Source of the DNA: Streptomyces sp. PTY087I2
GTDB lineage: Bacteria; Actinomycetota; Actinomycetes; Streptomycetales; Streptomycetaceae
Length of the DNA stretch: 64,000 bases
NCBI RefSeq assembly: GCF_001687325.1
Contig: NZ_LZRD01000014.1
Span: forward strand, 124,001-188,000
Direction of reading: 5' to 3'
In this document: one piece after another, positions 18,599 to 27,033 of the stretch
Position numbering within the stretch: the stretch's first letter is position 1
How the letters are laid out: each line of letters opens with the position of its first letter
The notes under the pieces: generated by a model
What the model was told of the DNA's origin: nothing
What the model saw: the letters and a program-made list of their open reading frames with translations, nothing else
Database searches by the model: none
Made by a program: the position numbers and the translations under genes

Positions 18599-20026
18599 AT
18601 GCCGCTCCACCGCGGTGCCCACCCGGACCAGGACGAGCCCTCCGACGAGCGGCGCAGGCTGGCCCTGAATCCGTTCTTCGGCGAGGCGGACCCGACGGCC
18701 GCGATGAACACCGCGCCGCCCCGGCACCGGCTGCCCGACGGGCCGATCCCGCCGCTGACGGCGTACCGGCTGGTCCATGACGAGCTGATGCTCGACGGCA
18801 ACTCCCGGCTCAACCTGGCCACGTTCGTCACCACCTGGATGGAGCCGCAGGCCGGCGTCCTGATGAGCGAGTGCCGGGACAAGAACATGATCGACAAGGA
18901 CGAGTACCCGCGCACCGCCGAGCTGGAGCGGCGCTGTGTGGCGATGCTCGCCGACCTGTGGAACGCGCCCGATCCGGCGGCGGCCGTGGGGTGTTCGACC
19001 ACCGGGTCGAGCGAGGCGTGCATGCTCGCGGGGCTCGCCCTGAAGCGGCGCTGGGCGAAGCGGAACGCGGACCGCTATCCGGCGACGGCACGGCCCAATC
19101 TGGTGATGGGCGTCAATGTGCAGGTCTGCTGGGAGAAGTTCTGCAACTTCTGGGAGGTGGAGGCCCGGCAGGTCCCGATGGAGGGCGGGCGCTTCCACAT
19201 CGACCCGCAGGCCGCCGCCGAACTCTGCGACGAGAACACCATCGGGGTCGTCGGCATCCTCGGCTCCACCTTCGACGGGTCCTACGAGCCGATCGCCGAC
19301 CTCTGCGCGGCTCTGGACGCCCTCCAGGAACGTACCGGCCTCGATATCCCCGTCCATGTGGACGGTGCGTCCGGCGCGATGGTGGCGCCCTTCCTCGACC
19401 CGGACCTCGTGTGGGACTTCCGGCTGCCGCGGGTGGCGTCGATCAACACCTCGGGCCACAAGTACGGCCTGGTCTATCCGGGGGTCGGCTGGGCGCTGTG
19501 GCGTACGTCGGACGAGTTGCCGGAGGAGCTGGTGTTCCGGGTCAACTACCTGGGCGGCGACATGCCGACGTTCGCCCTGAACTTCTCCCGGCCCGGGGCG
19601 CAGGTGGTCGCGCAGTACTACACGTTCCTGCGCCTCGGGCGCGACGGCTACCGGGCGGTCCAGCAGGCCTCCCGGGACGTGGCCTGCGGGCTCGCCCGCG
19701 CGGTGGAGGACCTCGGCGACTTCCAACTCCTGACCCGCGGAGACCAGTTGCCGGTGTTCGCGTTCACGACGACCGCCGAGGTCCACACGTACGACGTCTT
19801 CGACGTGTCGCGCCGGCTGCGGGAGCGCGGCTGGCTGGTGCCCGCGTACACCTTCCCCGCCAACCGGCAGGATCTGTCGGTGCTGCGGGTGGTGTGCCGC
19901 AACGGCTTCTCCTCCGACCTGGCGGATCTGCTGGTCGAGGACCTGAAGCTGTTCCTGCCCGAACTGCGGGCGCAGAAGCACCCGGTGAGCCATGACCGGA
20001 AGGCCCCGACGGCCTTCCACCACTGA
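18599..20026 (+). CDS. gadB: Glutamate decarboxylase
   Basis: PLP enzyme converting glutamate to GABA with proton consumption. The 475-aa length, N-terminal NPFFGEAD and ARTNLATF-like segment (LNLATFVTTWMEP), GCSTTGSSEACML, HVDGASG and the PLP-lysine motif NTSGHKYGLVYPG (Lys near 288) all match GadB. ATG 18599 has a GGGCTCCCCC region rather than a strong Shine-Dalgarno sequence. Convergent with the ABC exporter below, with only 12 bp between. Confidence 0.95.
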   Translation: MPLHRGAHPDQDEPSDERRRLALNPFFGEADPTAAMNTAPPRHRLPDGPIPPLTAYRLVHDELMLDGNSRLNLATFVTTWMEPQAGVLMSECRDKNMIDKDEYPRTAELERRCVAMLADLWNAPDPAAAVGCSTTGSSEACMLAGLALKRRWAKRNADRYPATARPNLVMGVNVQVCWEKFCNFWEVEARQVPMEGGRFHIDPQAAAELCDENTIGVVGILGSTFDGSYEPIADLCAALDALQERTGLDIPVHVDGASGAMVAPFLDPDLVWDFRLPRVASINTSGHKYGLVYPGVGWALWRTSDELPEELVFRVNYLGGDMPTFALNFSRPGAQVVAQYYTFLRLGRDGYRAVQQASRDVACGLARAVEDLGDFQLLTRGDQLPVFAFTTTAEVHTYDVFDVSRRLRERGWLVPAYTFPANRQDLSVLRVVCRNGFSSDLADLLVEDLKLFLPELRAQKHPVSHDRKAPTAFHH

Positions 20027-20038
20027 GGCGGCTCGCCG

Positions 20039-20869
20039 CTACCGGCTGAGCCGCGCGAACTTCCGTACGGCCAGCGGGAAGAACACCGCGATGATCGCCA
20101 CCGGCCACAGCACCGCCAGGAGTTCGGCGTGCTCGGCGGCCCAGGAGCCGGTCGCGCCGCCGGGGTTGCCGAACAGGTCCCGTACGGCGGTGGCGGTCGC
20201 TGACATGGGGTTCCACTCGACCACCGCGCCCAGCCAGCCCGGCATCGACGCGGGGGTGGCGAAGACGTTGGAGAGGAAGCCGACCGGCCAGACCAGGATC
20301 TGGACCGCCGTGACCATCTCCGGCCTGCCCGCCACCATGGCGAGCTGGATGCCGACCCACAGCATCGCGAACCGCAGGAGGAGCAGCAGCCCCACCGCCC
20401 CCAGCGCGGCCGCCGCCCCGTTGTGCCAGCGCCAGCCGACCGCGTAACCGACCCCGGTCATCACGGCGAGCGAGAGAACGGACTGGAGCATGTCCGCGGC
20501 GCTGCGGCCCACCAGCACCGCGCCGGGGACCATCGGCATCGAGCGGAACCGGTCGATGACGCCCTTGCCGAGGTCCTGGGTGACCGCGAGCATCGTGCCC
20601 TCCAGGCCGAAGGCCATGGTCAACGCGAGCATCCCGGGCACCAGGTACTCGGTGGGGTCGCCCGGCACGCCCCGGCCGCCGCCCACCAGATAGGTGAACA
20701 TCAGCAGCAGCATCACCGGGAACACCAGGTTGACGAGGACCGCCACGGGCTGCCGGGCCCAGTGCGCCAGTTCGCGGCGGGTCATCGTCCAGGAGTCGGC
20801 CAGCGCCCAGCCGAGCCGGGAGGCCGCCCCGTCCGGTCCGGGAACCGCCGTCGTCGTCGCCGCGCTCAT
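20039..20869 (-). CDS. ABC-2 type transporter permease (DrrB-like)
   Basis: A 276-aa permease with about six hydrophobic segments and the ABC-2 pattern [27 protein letters not shown] and RFRSMPM. Its ATG overlaps the stop of the ATPase gene (ATGA), so the two are translationally coupled and form one exporter. A PadR regulator gene is directly upstream, which suggests efflux of a small toxic compound or drug. Substrate unknown. Confidence 0.92.
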   Translation of the reverse strand: MSAATTTAVPGPDGAASRLGWALADSWTMTRRELAHWARQPVAVLVNLVFPVMLLLMFTYLVGGGRGVPGDPTEYLVPGMLALTMAFGLEGTMLAVTQDLGKGVIDRFRSMPMVPGAVLVGRSAADMLQSVLSLAVMTGVGYAVGWRWHNGAAAALGAVGLLLLLRFAMLWVGIQLAMVAGRPEMVTAVQILVWPVGFLSNVFATPASMPGWLGAVVEWNPMSATATAVRDLFGNPGGATGSWAAEHAELLAVLWPVAIIAVFFPLAVRKFARLSR

Positions 20870-21840
20870 GCCGCCACCTCCGTCTTTTCCGCCTTCTCCG
20901 TACGCCGTTCCTCGGCGGGCCGCCCGGTCAGGGACAGGAACACCTCGTCCAGGGTCGGGCGGCGCACCGCGATGTCCTCCGCCTCGATGCCCGCCTCGTC
21001 CAGCACCCGCACCGTCCGGGTCAGGGCCGCCATCCGGTCCAGGGCGGGCGCGCCGATCCGCCGCCGGTCCGGGTCGAGCGTCAGGTCCTCGCCGCCGAGC
21101 AGCGCGGCCGCCTCCGCCAGCCGGGACGCGTCGCGCAGGACGACGTCGATCCGGTCGCCGCCGACGCGGGCCTTCAGCTCGTCGGGGGTGCCCTCGGCGA
21201 CGGCCCGGCCGTGGTCGATCAGAGAGATCCGGTCGGCCAGCCGGTCCGCCTCCTCCAGATACTGGGTGGTCAGCAGCACCGTGGTGCCGCCGCCGACCAG
21301 GGACCGCACCGCGTCCCACACTTCTGTGCGGCCGCGCGGGTCGAGGCCGGTCGTCGGCTCGTCCAGGAACAGCACGTCCGGATCGGTGATCAGCGACGCG
21401 GCGAGGTCCAGCCGTCTGCGCATGCCGCCGCTGTACTGCTTGACCGCCTTGCGGCCGGTGTCCGCGAGGCCGAACCGCTCCAGGAGTTCGTCCGCCCGGC
21501 TGCCCGCCCGGCGTGCGCCCAGGTGGTACAGCCGCCCGAACATCTCCAGGTTCTGCCGTCCGCCGAGCTGTTCGTCCACCGCCGCGTGCTGCCCGAGCAG
21601 CCCGATCCTGCGCCGCACCTCGCCCGCCCGCTCGCGGACGTCGAGGCCGGCCACGGTGACCCGGCCCGCGTCGTGGCGCAGCAGCGTCGACACGATCCGT
21701 ACGGCGGTGGTCTTGCCCGCCCCGTTGGGGCCGAGCACCCCATGGACGGTGCCGCTGCCGACGGCCAGGTCCAGTCCGTCCAGGGCGCGCTTCTCCCCGT
21801 ACCGCTTGTGCACTCCGTCCATGACGATCGCTTCCGTCAC
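20866..21840 (-). CDS. Daunorubicin-resistance-type ABC transporter ATPase (DrrA-like)
   Basis: A 324-aa ATP-binding subunit with Walker [10 protein letters not shown] near residue 38, signature [12 protein letters not shown], Walker [14 protein letters not shown] and the H-loop TTQYLEEAD. The C-terminal DrrA-type extension includes the [12 protein letters not shown] motif. Pairs with the overlapping permease gene. A perfect operator palindrome lies 37-52 bp upstream of the start, matching ones near padR. Confidence 0.94.
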   Translation of the reverse strand: MTEAIVMDGVHKRYGEKRALDGLDLAVGSGTVHGVLGPNGAGKTTAVRIVSTLLRHDAGRVTVAGLDVRERAGEVRRRIGLLGQHAAVDEQLGGRQNLEMFGRLYHLGARRAGSRADELLERFGLADTGRKAVKQYSGGMRRRLDLAASLITDPDVLFLDEPTTGLDPRGRTEVWDAVRSLVGGGTTVLLTTQYLEEADRLADRISLIDHGRAVAEGTPDELKARVGGDRIDVVLRDASRLAEAAALLGGEDLTLDPDRRRIGAPALDRMAALTRTVRVLDEAGIEAEDIAVRRPTLDEVFLSLTGRPAEERRTEKAEKTEVAA

Positions 21841-21876
21841 GTTCCCCGCCGCCCTTCCACGCCTTCACGACGCTTG

Positions 21877-21892
21877 TAGTCAAACTTGACTA
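21877..21892. promoter_or_regulatory. PadR operator candidate, exporter promoter
   Basis: The sequence TAGTCAAACTTGACTA has perfect 7-bp arms around AC and lies in the gap between padR and the ATPase gene. Two near copies flank padR, so it is the likely regulator binding site. Confidence 0.75.
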
Positions 21893-21922
21893 GCAGGTCG
21901 AAGGTAAACCCCGGTCCGGCAT

Positions 21923-21938
21923 TCGTCAAACTTGATTA
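21923..21938. promoter_or_regulatory. Second PadR operator candidate
   Basis: TCGTCAAACTTGATTA, a degenerate copy of the palindrome at 21877-21892, overlapping the padR stop codon. The two centres are 46 bp apart. Confidence 0.55.
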
Positions 21939-22577
21939 CTCGTCGTCCCCGGGGTCGGGCACCCCGGTGGCGTACGGGTTCTCCTGCCCCTCGGCGAGCA
22001 CCCCGACGAACGGGTCGCCCTCGCCCGCGAAGGTGTACGCGCCGCCCTCGATGCGGGCGATCAGGCCCCGGGTCCACTCCGCGCCGCTGTCCGCCGAGTG
22101 CACCCACAGGTTCATGATCTCGCCGATGTGGCCGAGGGATTCGGGCCCTTCCTCGGGGGTGTAGTACTCGGTGACCGCCTCGCGCCACTCCCGGATGCCC
22201 TCGATCCGCTCCTTGAGCAGCGCGACCGCTTCTTCCCGGGGCAGGTCGACGATGAAGCCGACCGCCGCCGAGAGGACGTCCAGGTTCCGGTCGTAGGAGC
22301 GGATGGCGTCCCGCAGCAGGGCCCGGTACTCCTCAAGGCCCTCGGCCGTGACCTCGTACTCGGTGCGCGGCGGGCCGCCGGCCGTGGAGGGGGCCGTCTC
22401 GTGCGCGAGGAGCAGTCCCTGCTTCGCCATCTGCTTCAGGGCGTGGTAGATCGACCCGGGCTTGGCGTTGGACCACTCGTGCGCACCCCAGTACTCCAGG
22501 TCGTTGCGGACCTGGTAGCCGTGCGCGCGGCCGTGCATGCGCACGGCGCCGAGGACCAGCAGCCGGATCGCGGACAT
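21936..22577 (-). CDS. PadR family transcriptional regulator
   Basis: A 213-aa regulator with an N-terminal PadR winged helix (RLLVLGAVRMHGRAHGYQVRNDLEYWGAHEW is its start; GSIYHALKQMAKQGLL near residue 41, then the wing TEYEVTAEGLEEYRALL) and a C-terminal helical dimerisation region. It is followed by the DrrAB-like genes and is very likely their repressor. A palindrome also sits just upstream of its own start, implying autoregulation. Confidence 0.9.
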   Translation of the reverse strand: MSAIRLLVLGAVRMHGRAHGYQVRNDLEYWGAHEWSNAKPGSIYHALKQMAKQGLLLAHETAPSTAGGPPRTEYEVTAEGLEEYRALLRDAIRSYDRNLDVLSAAVGFIVDLPREEAVALLKERIEGIREWREAVTEYYTPEEGPESLGHIGEIMNLWVHSADSGAEWTRGLIARIEGGAYTFAGEGDPFVGVLAEGQENPYATGVPDPGDDE

Positions 22578-22589
22578 GGCACTCCTTCG

Positions 22590-22605
22590 TATTCAACTTT
22601 GACTA
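22590..22605. promoter_or_regulatory. PadR autoregulatory operator candidate
   Basis: TATTCAACTTTGACTA, 13-28 bp upstream of the padR ATG, matches the palindrome in the downstream exporter promoter at most positions. Confidence 0.65.
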
Positions 22606-22752
22606 GGGTAGCCCCGGTCGCTTGCGTCCGGACGGCAGGTGTGCCCTCGTACCGGACGGCAGGCAGGGGCCGGGAGTGTCAAAGGGCCGGGAGCGCCGAA
22701 GGGCCGGGGCCGCGCACCGGTCGTGACGGGGCCCGTGCCTCTTCCGCGAGCG

Positions 22753-24210
22753 TCAGTACGGGAAGACCGAGCGGCCGTGCTGGATCGACATCCACCGCTG
22801 CGTGGTGAACGCCTCCACCACCGCCTCGCCGTTCAGCCGCCCCACCCCGGACGTCTTCTCGCCGCCGAACGCGACCAGCGGATCGTCCTGCACGGTGGAG
22901 TCGTTGACGTGGAACATCCCGCTGACGATGCGCTGCGCGAACTTCACGCCCCGCTCCGCGTCCCGGGTGTGGACCGCGCCGCTGAGGCCGTACGGGCCCT
23001 CGTTGACGATCCGTACGGCCTCCTCCTCGCCGTCGAACGTCATCAGCAGGGCCACCGGGCCGAGGATCTCCTGCTGGAGCAGCGGGGAGCCCTCCGCGAG
23101 ACCGGTGAGGACGGTGGGTCCGACGACGTTGCCGACGGTCCGGCCCCTCACGAGGGCCGTCGCGCCGTCCTCGACCGCCCGGTCCACCAACGCGTCCAGC
23201 GCGTCGGCCTGGAAGGCGTTGATGACAGGCCCGATCCGGGTCTCCGGGTCCCTCGGGTCGCCGGCCTTCAGCGCGGCCACCTCGGCGGTGAACTTCTCGG
23301 TGAACTCCTCGGCCACCGACCGGTCCACCAGGATCCGGTTGGCCGCCATGCTCACCTGCCCCTGGTGCAGGAAGCGGCTGAAGACGGCGGAGCGGACCGC
23401 GTAGTCGATGTCGGCGTCCTCCAGCACCACCAGGGCGCTGTTGCCGCTCAGTTCGAGGATGGTCCGCTTGAAGGCGCCCGCCGCCGTGGCGGCTATGTGC
23501 CGGCCGACCCGGTCGGAGCCGGTGAACGAGATCACCCTGGGCACGGGGTGTTCGATGAACGCGTCGCCTATCTCGGCGCTGTCGGTGATGACGACGTTGA
23601 GCAGCCCGGCGGGCAGCCCCGCCTCCTCGAAGATCTTCGCTATCAGACCGCCGCCGACCACGGGCGCGTTCTGGTGGGGCTTCACGACGACCGCGTTGCC
23701 CAGCGCCAGCGCGGGCGCGACGGACTTCATCGTCACCAGGAAAGGGAAGTTGAAGGCGCTGATGACCCCGACGACGCCGACGGGCAGCCGGTAGAGCCGG
23801 TTCTCCCGGCCGTCCCCCACGGCGGGCAGCAGCCGCCCGCTGGGCCGCAGCGCCTGGCGGATCGCCTCGCGCAGGAACTCGGTCGCGCTGTCGACCTCGT
23901 ACCGCGCGCGCGGCCGGGTGCCGCCCAGCTCGTCGATGATCGCCTCGGCGATCTCCTCGGCGCGTTCACCGGTGATGCGGAGCGCGCGTTCGAGGACGGC
24001 GCGCCGCTCGTACGGGTTGACCCCGGCCCATTCCCGCTGTGCCCGCTCGGCGGCCCGGTAGGCCCGGTCGACCTCCAGCGCGGTGGCCACGGTGACGGCG
24101 GCGAGTTTCTCACCGTTGTAGGGATTGAAATCGATGATGTCCCACGAGCCGCTGCCGGTCAGCCACTCGCCGTCGATGTACTGGTGGGCCAGTTCATGGA
24201 AGAAGGACAT
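22753..24210 (-). CDS. Aldehyde dehydrogenase homologue lacking the catalytic cysteine
   Basis: The 485-aa sequence has the full ALDH fold: VVGVISAFNFPF, KPHQNAPVVGGGLI, the NAD loop SFTGSDRVGRHI, the base-containing TILELSGNSALVV, and EILGPVALLMTFD. It is most like the benzaldehyde/vanillin dehydrogenase branch. Where the nucleophile should be (GQxC) it has GQVSMAANR; Ser287 is encoded AGC at 23350-23352. I find no cysteine anywhere in the protein. It therefore probably cannot oxidise aldehydes by the usual thiol route, although the NAD site and glutamate are intact. Start ATG 24210. Confidence 0.85.
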   Translation of the reverse strand: MSFFHELAHQYIDGEWLTGSGSWDIIDFNPYNGEKLAAVTVATALEVDRAYRAAERAQREWAGVNPYERRAVLERALRITGERAEEIAEAIIDELGGTRPRARYEVDSATEFLREAIRQALRPSGRLLPAVGDGRENRLYRLPVGVVGVISAFNFPFLVTMKSVAPALALGNAVVVKPHQNAPVVGGGLIAKIFEEAGLPAGLLNVVITDSAEIGDAFIEHPVPRVISFTGSDRVGRHIAATAAGAFKRTILELSGNSALVVLEDADIDYAVRSAVFSRFLHQGQVSMAANRILVDRSVAEEFTEKFTAEVAALKAGDPRDPETRIGPVINAFQADALDALVDRAVEDGATALVRGRTVGNVVGPTVLTGLAEGSPLLQQEILGPVALLMTFDGEEEAVRIVNEGPYGLSGAVHTRDAERGVKFAQRIVSGMFHVNDSTVQDDPLVAFGGEKTSGVGRLNGEAVVEAFTTQRWMSIQHGRSVFPY

Positions 24211-24269
24211 GCAATCCCTTACTGCAAGGCGTTCGCAGACTCCTGATGCGACGTCATCGTAACGAGAAA

Positions 24270-25151
24270 TCAGGTCAGTTGGAGTAGTCCGCGCAGAAGA
24301 TCCCGGCTCTCTTCCGGAGCCGGACTCTCCTGGGCGAGAGCCGCCATCGCCTTTTCGTACTGCGCGACTTCTTCGGGCTTGTCCAGATAGAGCGCACTCG
24401 TCAGCTGCTCCAAATAGACAATGTCCGACAGATCGGATTCCGGAAAGCGCAGCATCGTGAATGAGCCACTCTCGCCCGCATGGCCGCCATGACTGAAGGG
24501 CATGACCTGAAGCGTGATGTTCGGCTGCTCCGACATATCGATCAGATGCCGCAACTGGGCACGCATCACCTCGCGTTCGCCGTACGGGCGGCGCAGCGCC
24601 GCCTCGTCGAGCACGGCGTGGAACGTCGGGGCACGTTCCGAGACGAGGGCCTTCTGACGCTCCAGACGCAGGGCGACGCGGCGGTCGATCTCGGCGGGCG
24701 AGGCTCCGCGCATGCCGCGCGAGACGACGGCGTGGGCATACGCCTCGGTCTGCAACAGCCCGTGCACGAACTGCACTTCATAGATACGGATGAGGGAGGC
24801 GGCACCCTCCAGGCCGATGTACGTCTGGAACCAGCCGGGCAGCACATCGCCGTAACTGTGCCACCAGCCCGCCACGTTGGCCTCGCGGGCCAGGCCGAGG
24901 AGGGAGTCGCGCTCCGCCTCGTCGGCCACTCCGTAGAGCGTGAGCAGGTCCTCGACGTCCCTGGCCTTGAAGCTCACCCGTCCCAACTCCATGCGGCTGA
25001 TCTTCGATTCGGAGGCCCGGATCGAGTAGCCGGCCGCCTCACGGGTGATACCGCGCGACTCCCGCAGTCTCCTGAGCTGAGAGCCCAGGAGGATGCGCCG
25101 CACCACCGATCCACTCGACTCGCCTGCCGACACTGGCCCGACCCTCCCCAT
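24270..25151 (-). CDS. XRE-family regulator with DUF5753
   Basis: N-terminal helix-turn-helix (LGSQLRRLRESRGITREAAG, with KISRMELGRV as the recognition part) followed by the DUF5753 ligand/partner domain (about residues 95-280; TYIGLEGAASLIRIYEVQFVHGLLQTEAYA is its start). This is the WhiJ/AbaA-type regulator of Streptomyces that typically pairs with a DUF397 protein. ATG 25151 (293 aa) has AGGGAGAGC just upstream. It is divergent from the HATPase gene, and a DUF397 gene lies 1.1 kb away. Confidence 0.9.
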   Translation of the reverse strand: MGRVGPVSAGESSGSVVRRILLGSQLRRLRESRGITREAAGYSIRASESKISRMELGRVSFKARDVEDLLTLYGVADEAERDSLLGLAREANVAGWWHSYGDVLPGWFQTYIGLEGAASLIRIYEVQFVHGLLQTEAYAHAVVSRGMRGASPAEIDRRVALRLERQKALVSERAPTFHAVLDEAALRRPYGEREVMRAQLRHLIDMSEQPNITLQVMPFSHGGHAGESGSFTMLRFPESDLSDIVYLEQLTSALYLDKPEEVAQYEKAMAALAQESPAPEESRDLLRGLLQLT

Positions 25152-25469
25152 CGCTCTCCCTGGCACCGGAGCCCCCCGGAACCCCGAGTGCCGGATTCTG
25201 CCACCAAAACGCTTCAGCCCGTACTCATTCGATTACGGAAATGGGAAGACGTCCGGAAAGCTCCGAAACTGACTCCGGGAAGAAATACCCCGCAACCACC
25301 ACGGTATCGGGCAGGTCCGGCGCGTGCACGTGCATCTGCCCTTGCATCTGCTGTGCGCATTCGGAACCATGGTCCCCGCGCACCTGCGTGCTCGTGTTGT
25401 GCCGCTGTACCCCCCGCAGTACCGCTACAGGCAGTGCCGCTACAGCCGCGAATCCCGGGAGTGCCTCGT
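25152..25469. promoter_or_regulatory. Divergent intergenic region with shared 19-bp element
   Basis: This 318-bp gap separates the XRE gene and the HATPase gene and has no convincing coding frame. It is visibly less GC-rich than its surroundings. At 25321-25339 it contains CGCGTGCACGTGCATCTGC, with TGCACGTGCA as a palindromic core; the reverse complement recurs exactly at 26353-26371. Confidence 0.6.
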
Positions 25470-25988
25470 ATGGGGACGAATGGATCGACGATGCTCGAGC
25501 CGTTACGGCAGGGGCTTCCCCCCACCGACCCCTCAGGGGTTGCCGGATCGGCCTCGTGCGCTCTGCCGGCGCGTTACGAAGCGGTCGGCGGGGCACGGAA
25601 GTTCACTCGGACCACACTGGAGCGGTGGGAGCTGGGCGACCGGTTCGACGATGTCGCCCTGGTGGTCTCCGAACTCGTCACCAACGCCCTGCGCCACGCG
25701 CTGCCCGCCGATCCGCCGCGGGAGTTCCAGGACCCGCCGGTGCGGCTGCATCTGATGCGGTGGACCTCGCGGCTGGTGTGCGCGGTGCGCGATCCCAGCC
25801 GGGAGAGCCCGGTGGCGGGCGAGGCGGCGGATTCCGCCGAATCGGGCCGCGGACTGTTCCTGGTGGAATGCGTCAGCGACAGCTGGGGCTGGCACCCCTC
25901 TCCCGTACCGCTCGGAGAACTGCCCTCGGGGCCGCTGTACGGCAAGGTCGTCTGGGCCCTTTTCCGGCTGCCGGAAAAGACGGAGTAG
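25470..25988 (+). CDS. HATPase_c ATP-binding protein (anti-sigma-factor-like)
   Basis: A 172-aa protein with a compact GHKL ATPase domain: ALVVSELVTNALRHA supplies the N-box asparagine, and SGRGLFLVECVSD is the lid. Such RsbW/SpoIIAB-like kinases bind sigma factors or antagonists in Streptomyces. ATG 25470 has GGAG 8 nt upstream. It lies between an XRE/DUF5753 gene (divergent) and a DUF397 gene (convergent), the classic three-gene developmental module. Confidence 0.88.
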   Translation: MGTNGSTMLEPLRQGLPPTDPSGVAGSASCALPARYEAVGGARKFTRTTLERWELGDRFDDVALVVSELVTNALRHALPADPPREFQDPPVRLHLMRWTSRLVCAVRDPSRESPVAGEAADSAESGRGLFLVECVSDSWGWHPSPVPLGELPSGPLYGKVVWALFRLPEKTE

Positions 25989-26034
25989 GGCTCGCACAAA
26001 CCCCGGTCCGGTCCCTCGTGGGCCGGACCCGGCG

Positions 26035-26277
26035 TCAGGCGCCGGCCGCGAGATGGTCGAACTCGCCGTCCTTGACGCCCAGCAGCAACGCCTCGATCTC
26101 CGCGGGCGTATAGACGAGGGCGGGCCCGTCGGGGTGACGGGAGTTCCGCATCGCCACATTCCCTCCGGGCAGCCGCGCGAACTCCACGCAGGATCCCTGG
26201 GAGTTGCTGTGCCTGCTCTTCTGCCAGACGACTCCGCGAAGCTCTGTGGCCGCCATGCCGTTGTACACGTGGTGCAC
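26035..26277 (-). CDS. DUF397 domain protein
   Basis: An 80-aa protein with the DUF397 hallmarks WQKSRHSNSQGSCVEFARLPGGNVAMRNSRHPDGPALVY in two parts (W-x-KS-x-S and the later RDS/RNS-x-x-P-DGP) and a final helix. DUF397 proteins act as partners or toxin-like antagonists of XRE/DUF5753 regulators. GTG 26277 has GGGGAG at 26284-26289 with 6-nt spacing. Belongs functionally with the XRE gene at 24270-25151. Confidence 0.88.
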   Translation of the reverse strand: MHHVYNGMAATELRGVVWQKSRHSNSQGSCVEFARLPGGNVAMRNSRHPDGPALVYTPAEIEALLLGVKDGEFDHLAAGA

Positions 26278-26352
26278 AGGACGCTCCCCGAGTTGCAAGG
26301 TGCAAGTGTCAACTAGCTCGGATCATAGCTCTGTTCATATGCCAATGCATGA

Positions 26353-26371
26353 GCAGATGCACGTGCACGCG
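26353..26371. promoter_or_regulatory. Second copy of the 19-bp element, DUF397 upstream region
   Basis: GCAGATGCACGTGCACGCG is the exact reverse complement of 25321-25339. It has the same orientation relative to the DUF397 gene as the first copy has to the HATPase gene, suggesting common regulation. Confidence 0.6.
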
Positions 26372-26497
26372 GGGTGTTCCTTTGATTACAAGACGAACGG
26401 CGCGGCTATTTCGCTCCCGCTTACCGGAGTTGATCCGTGTGGACCTTGGTAACGTGGCGCGGTCTTTCGATCGGAAATCAGCAAGGGGGAACTCCAC

Positions 26498-27010
26498 GTG
26501 ACCAGGTCTCTACGCACCGGCGCCATCGCGGTGGCCGCTCTGGCCGCCTCGTTCGCGCTGACCGCCTGCGGCAGCGACGACGCGAAGAAGGACTCCGGCG
26601 CGGACGCGTCGGCGAGCGCGACGCCCGGCGCCGGTGGCGGCGAGGGATCCGGGGATTCCGGCGGGGGCGTCGACGCCGCCGCGCTGGAGGGCACCTGGGT
26701 GGGGCTGACGGACGGCAAGAACGTCACCGTGTCCATCGCCGCCCGCAAGGTCGCCCTCGTCGCCGACCAGTCCGTGTGCCAGGGCGATGTGAAGGACATG
26801 GGCGGCGAGCCGATGCTCGCGCTGAAGTGCACCGACGGCGGCACCGACCGCACGATGGGCGCGATCGACTCCGTCGACGGCTCGAAGCTGGTCGTCTCGT
26901 GGGACGGCGGCGCCAAGGACAGCCTCGCCAAGGCGGAGGCGGGCAAGCTGCCGAGCGGCATGCCCTCGCTCCCCGACCTGGGGGACCTGCCCGACATCCC
27001 CGCGCCGTAA
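26498..27010 (+). CDS. Hypothetical lipoprotein
   Basis: A 170-aa secreted protein. The N-terminus (RSLRTGAIAVAALAASFALTAC) ends in an LTAC lipobox, followed by a Ser/Asp/Gly-rich linker to about residue 60. A small domain follows (LEGTWVGLTDGKNVTVSIAARK is its start, with a cysteine pair near 88 and 110). I do not recognise the C-terminal domain. The GTG start has AAGGGGG upstream. Confidence 0.82.
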   Translation: MTRSLRTGAIAVAALAASFALTACGSDDAKKDSGADASASATPGAGGGEGSGDSGGGVDAAALEGTWVGLTDGKNVTVSIAARKVALVADQSVCQGDVKDMGGEPMLALKCTDGGTDRTMGAIDSVDGSKLVVSWDGGAKDSLAKAEAGKLPSGMPSLPDLGDLPDIPAP

Positions 27011-27033
27011 GGCCGTGTGCCCGCCGGGGGCGC

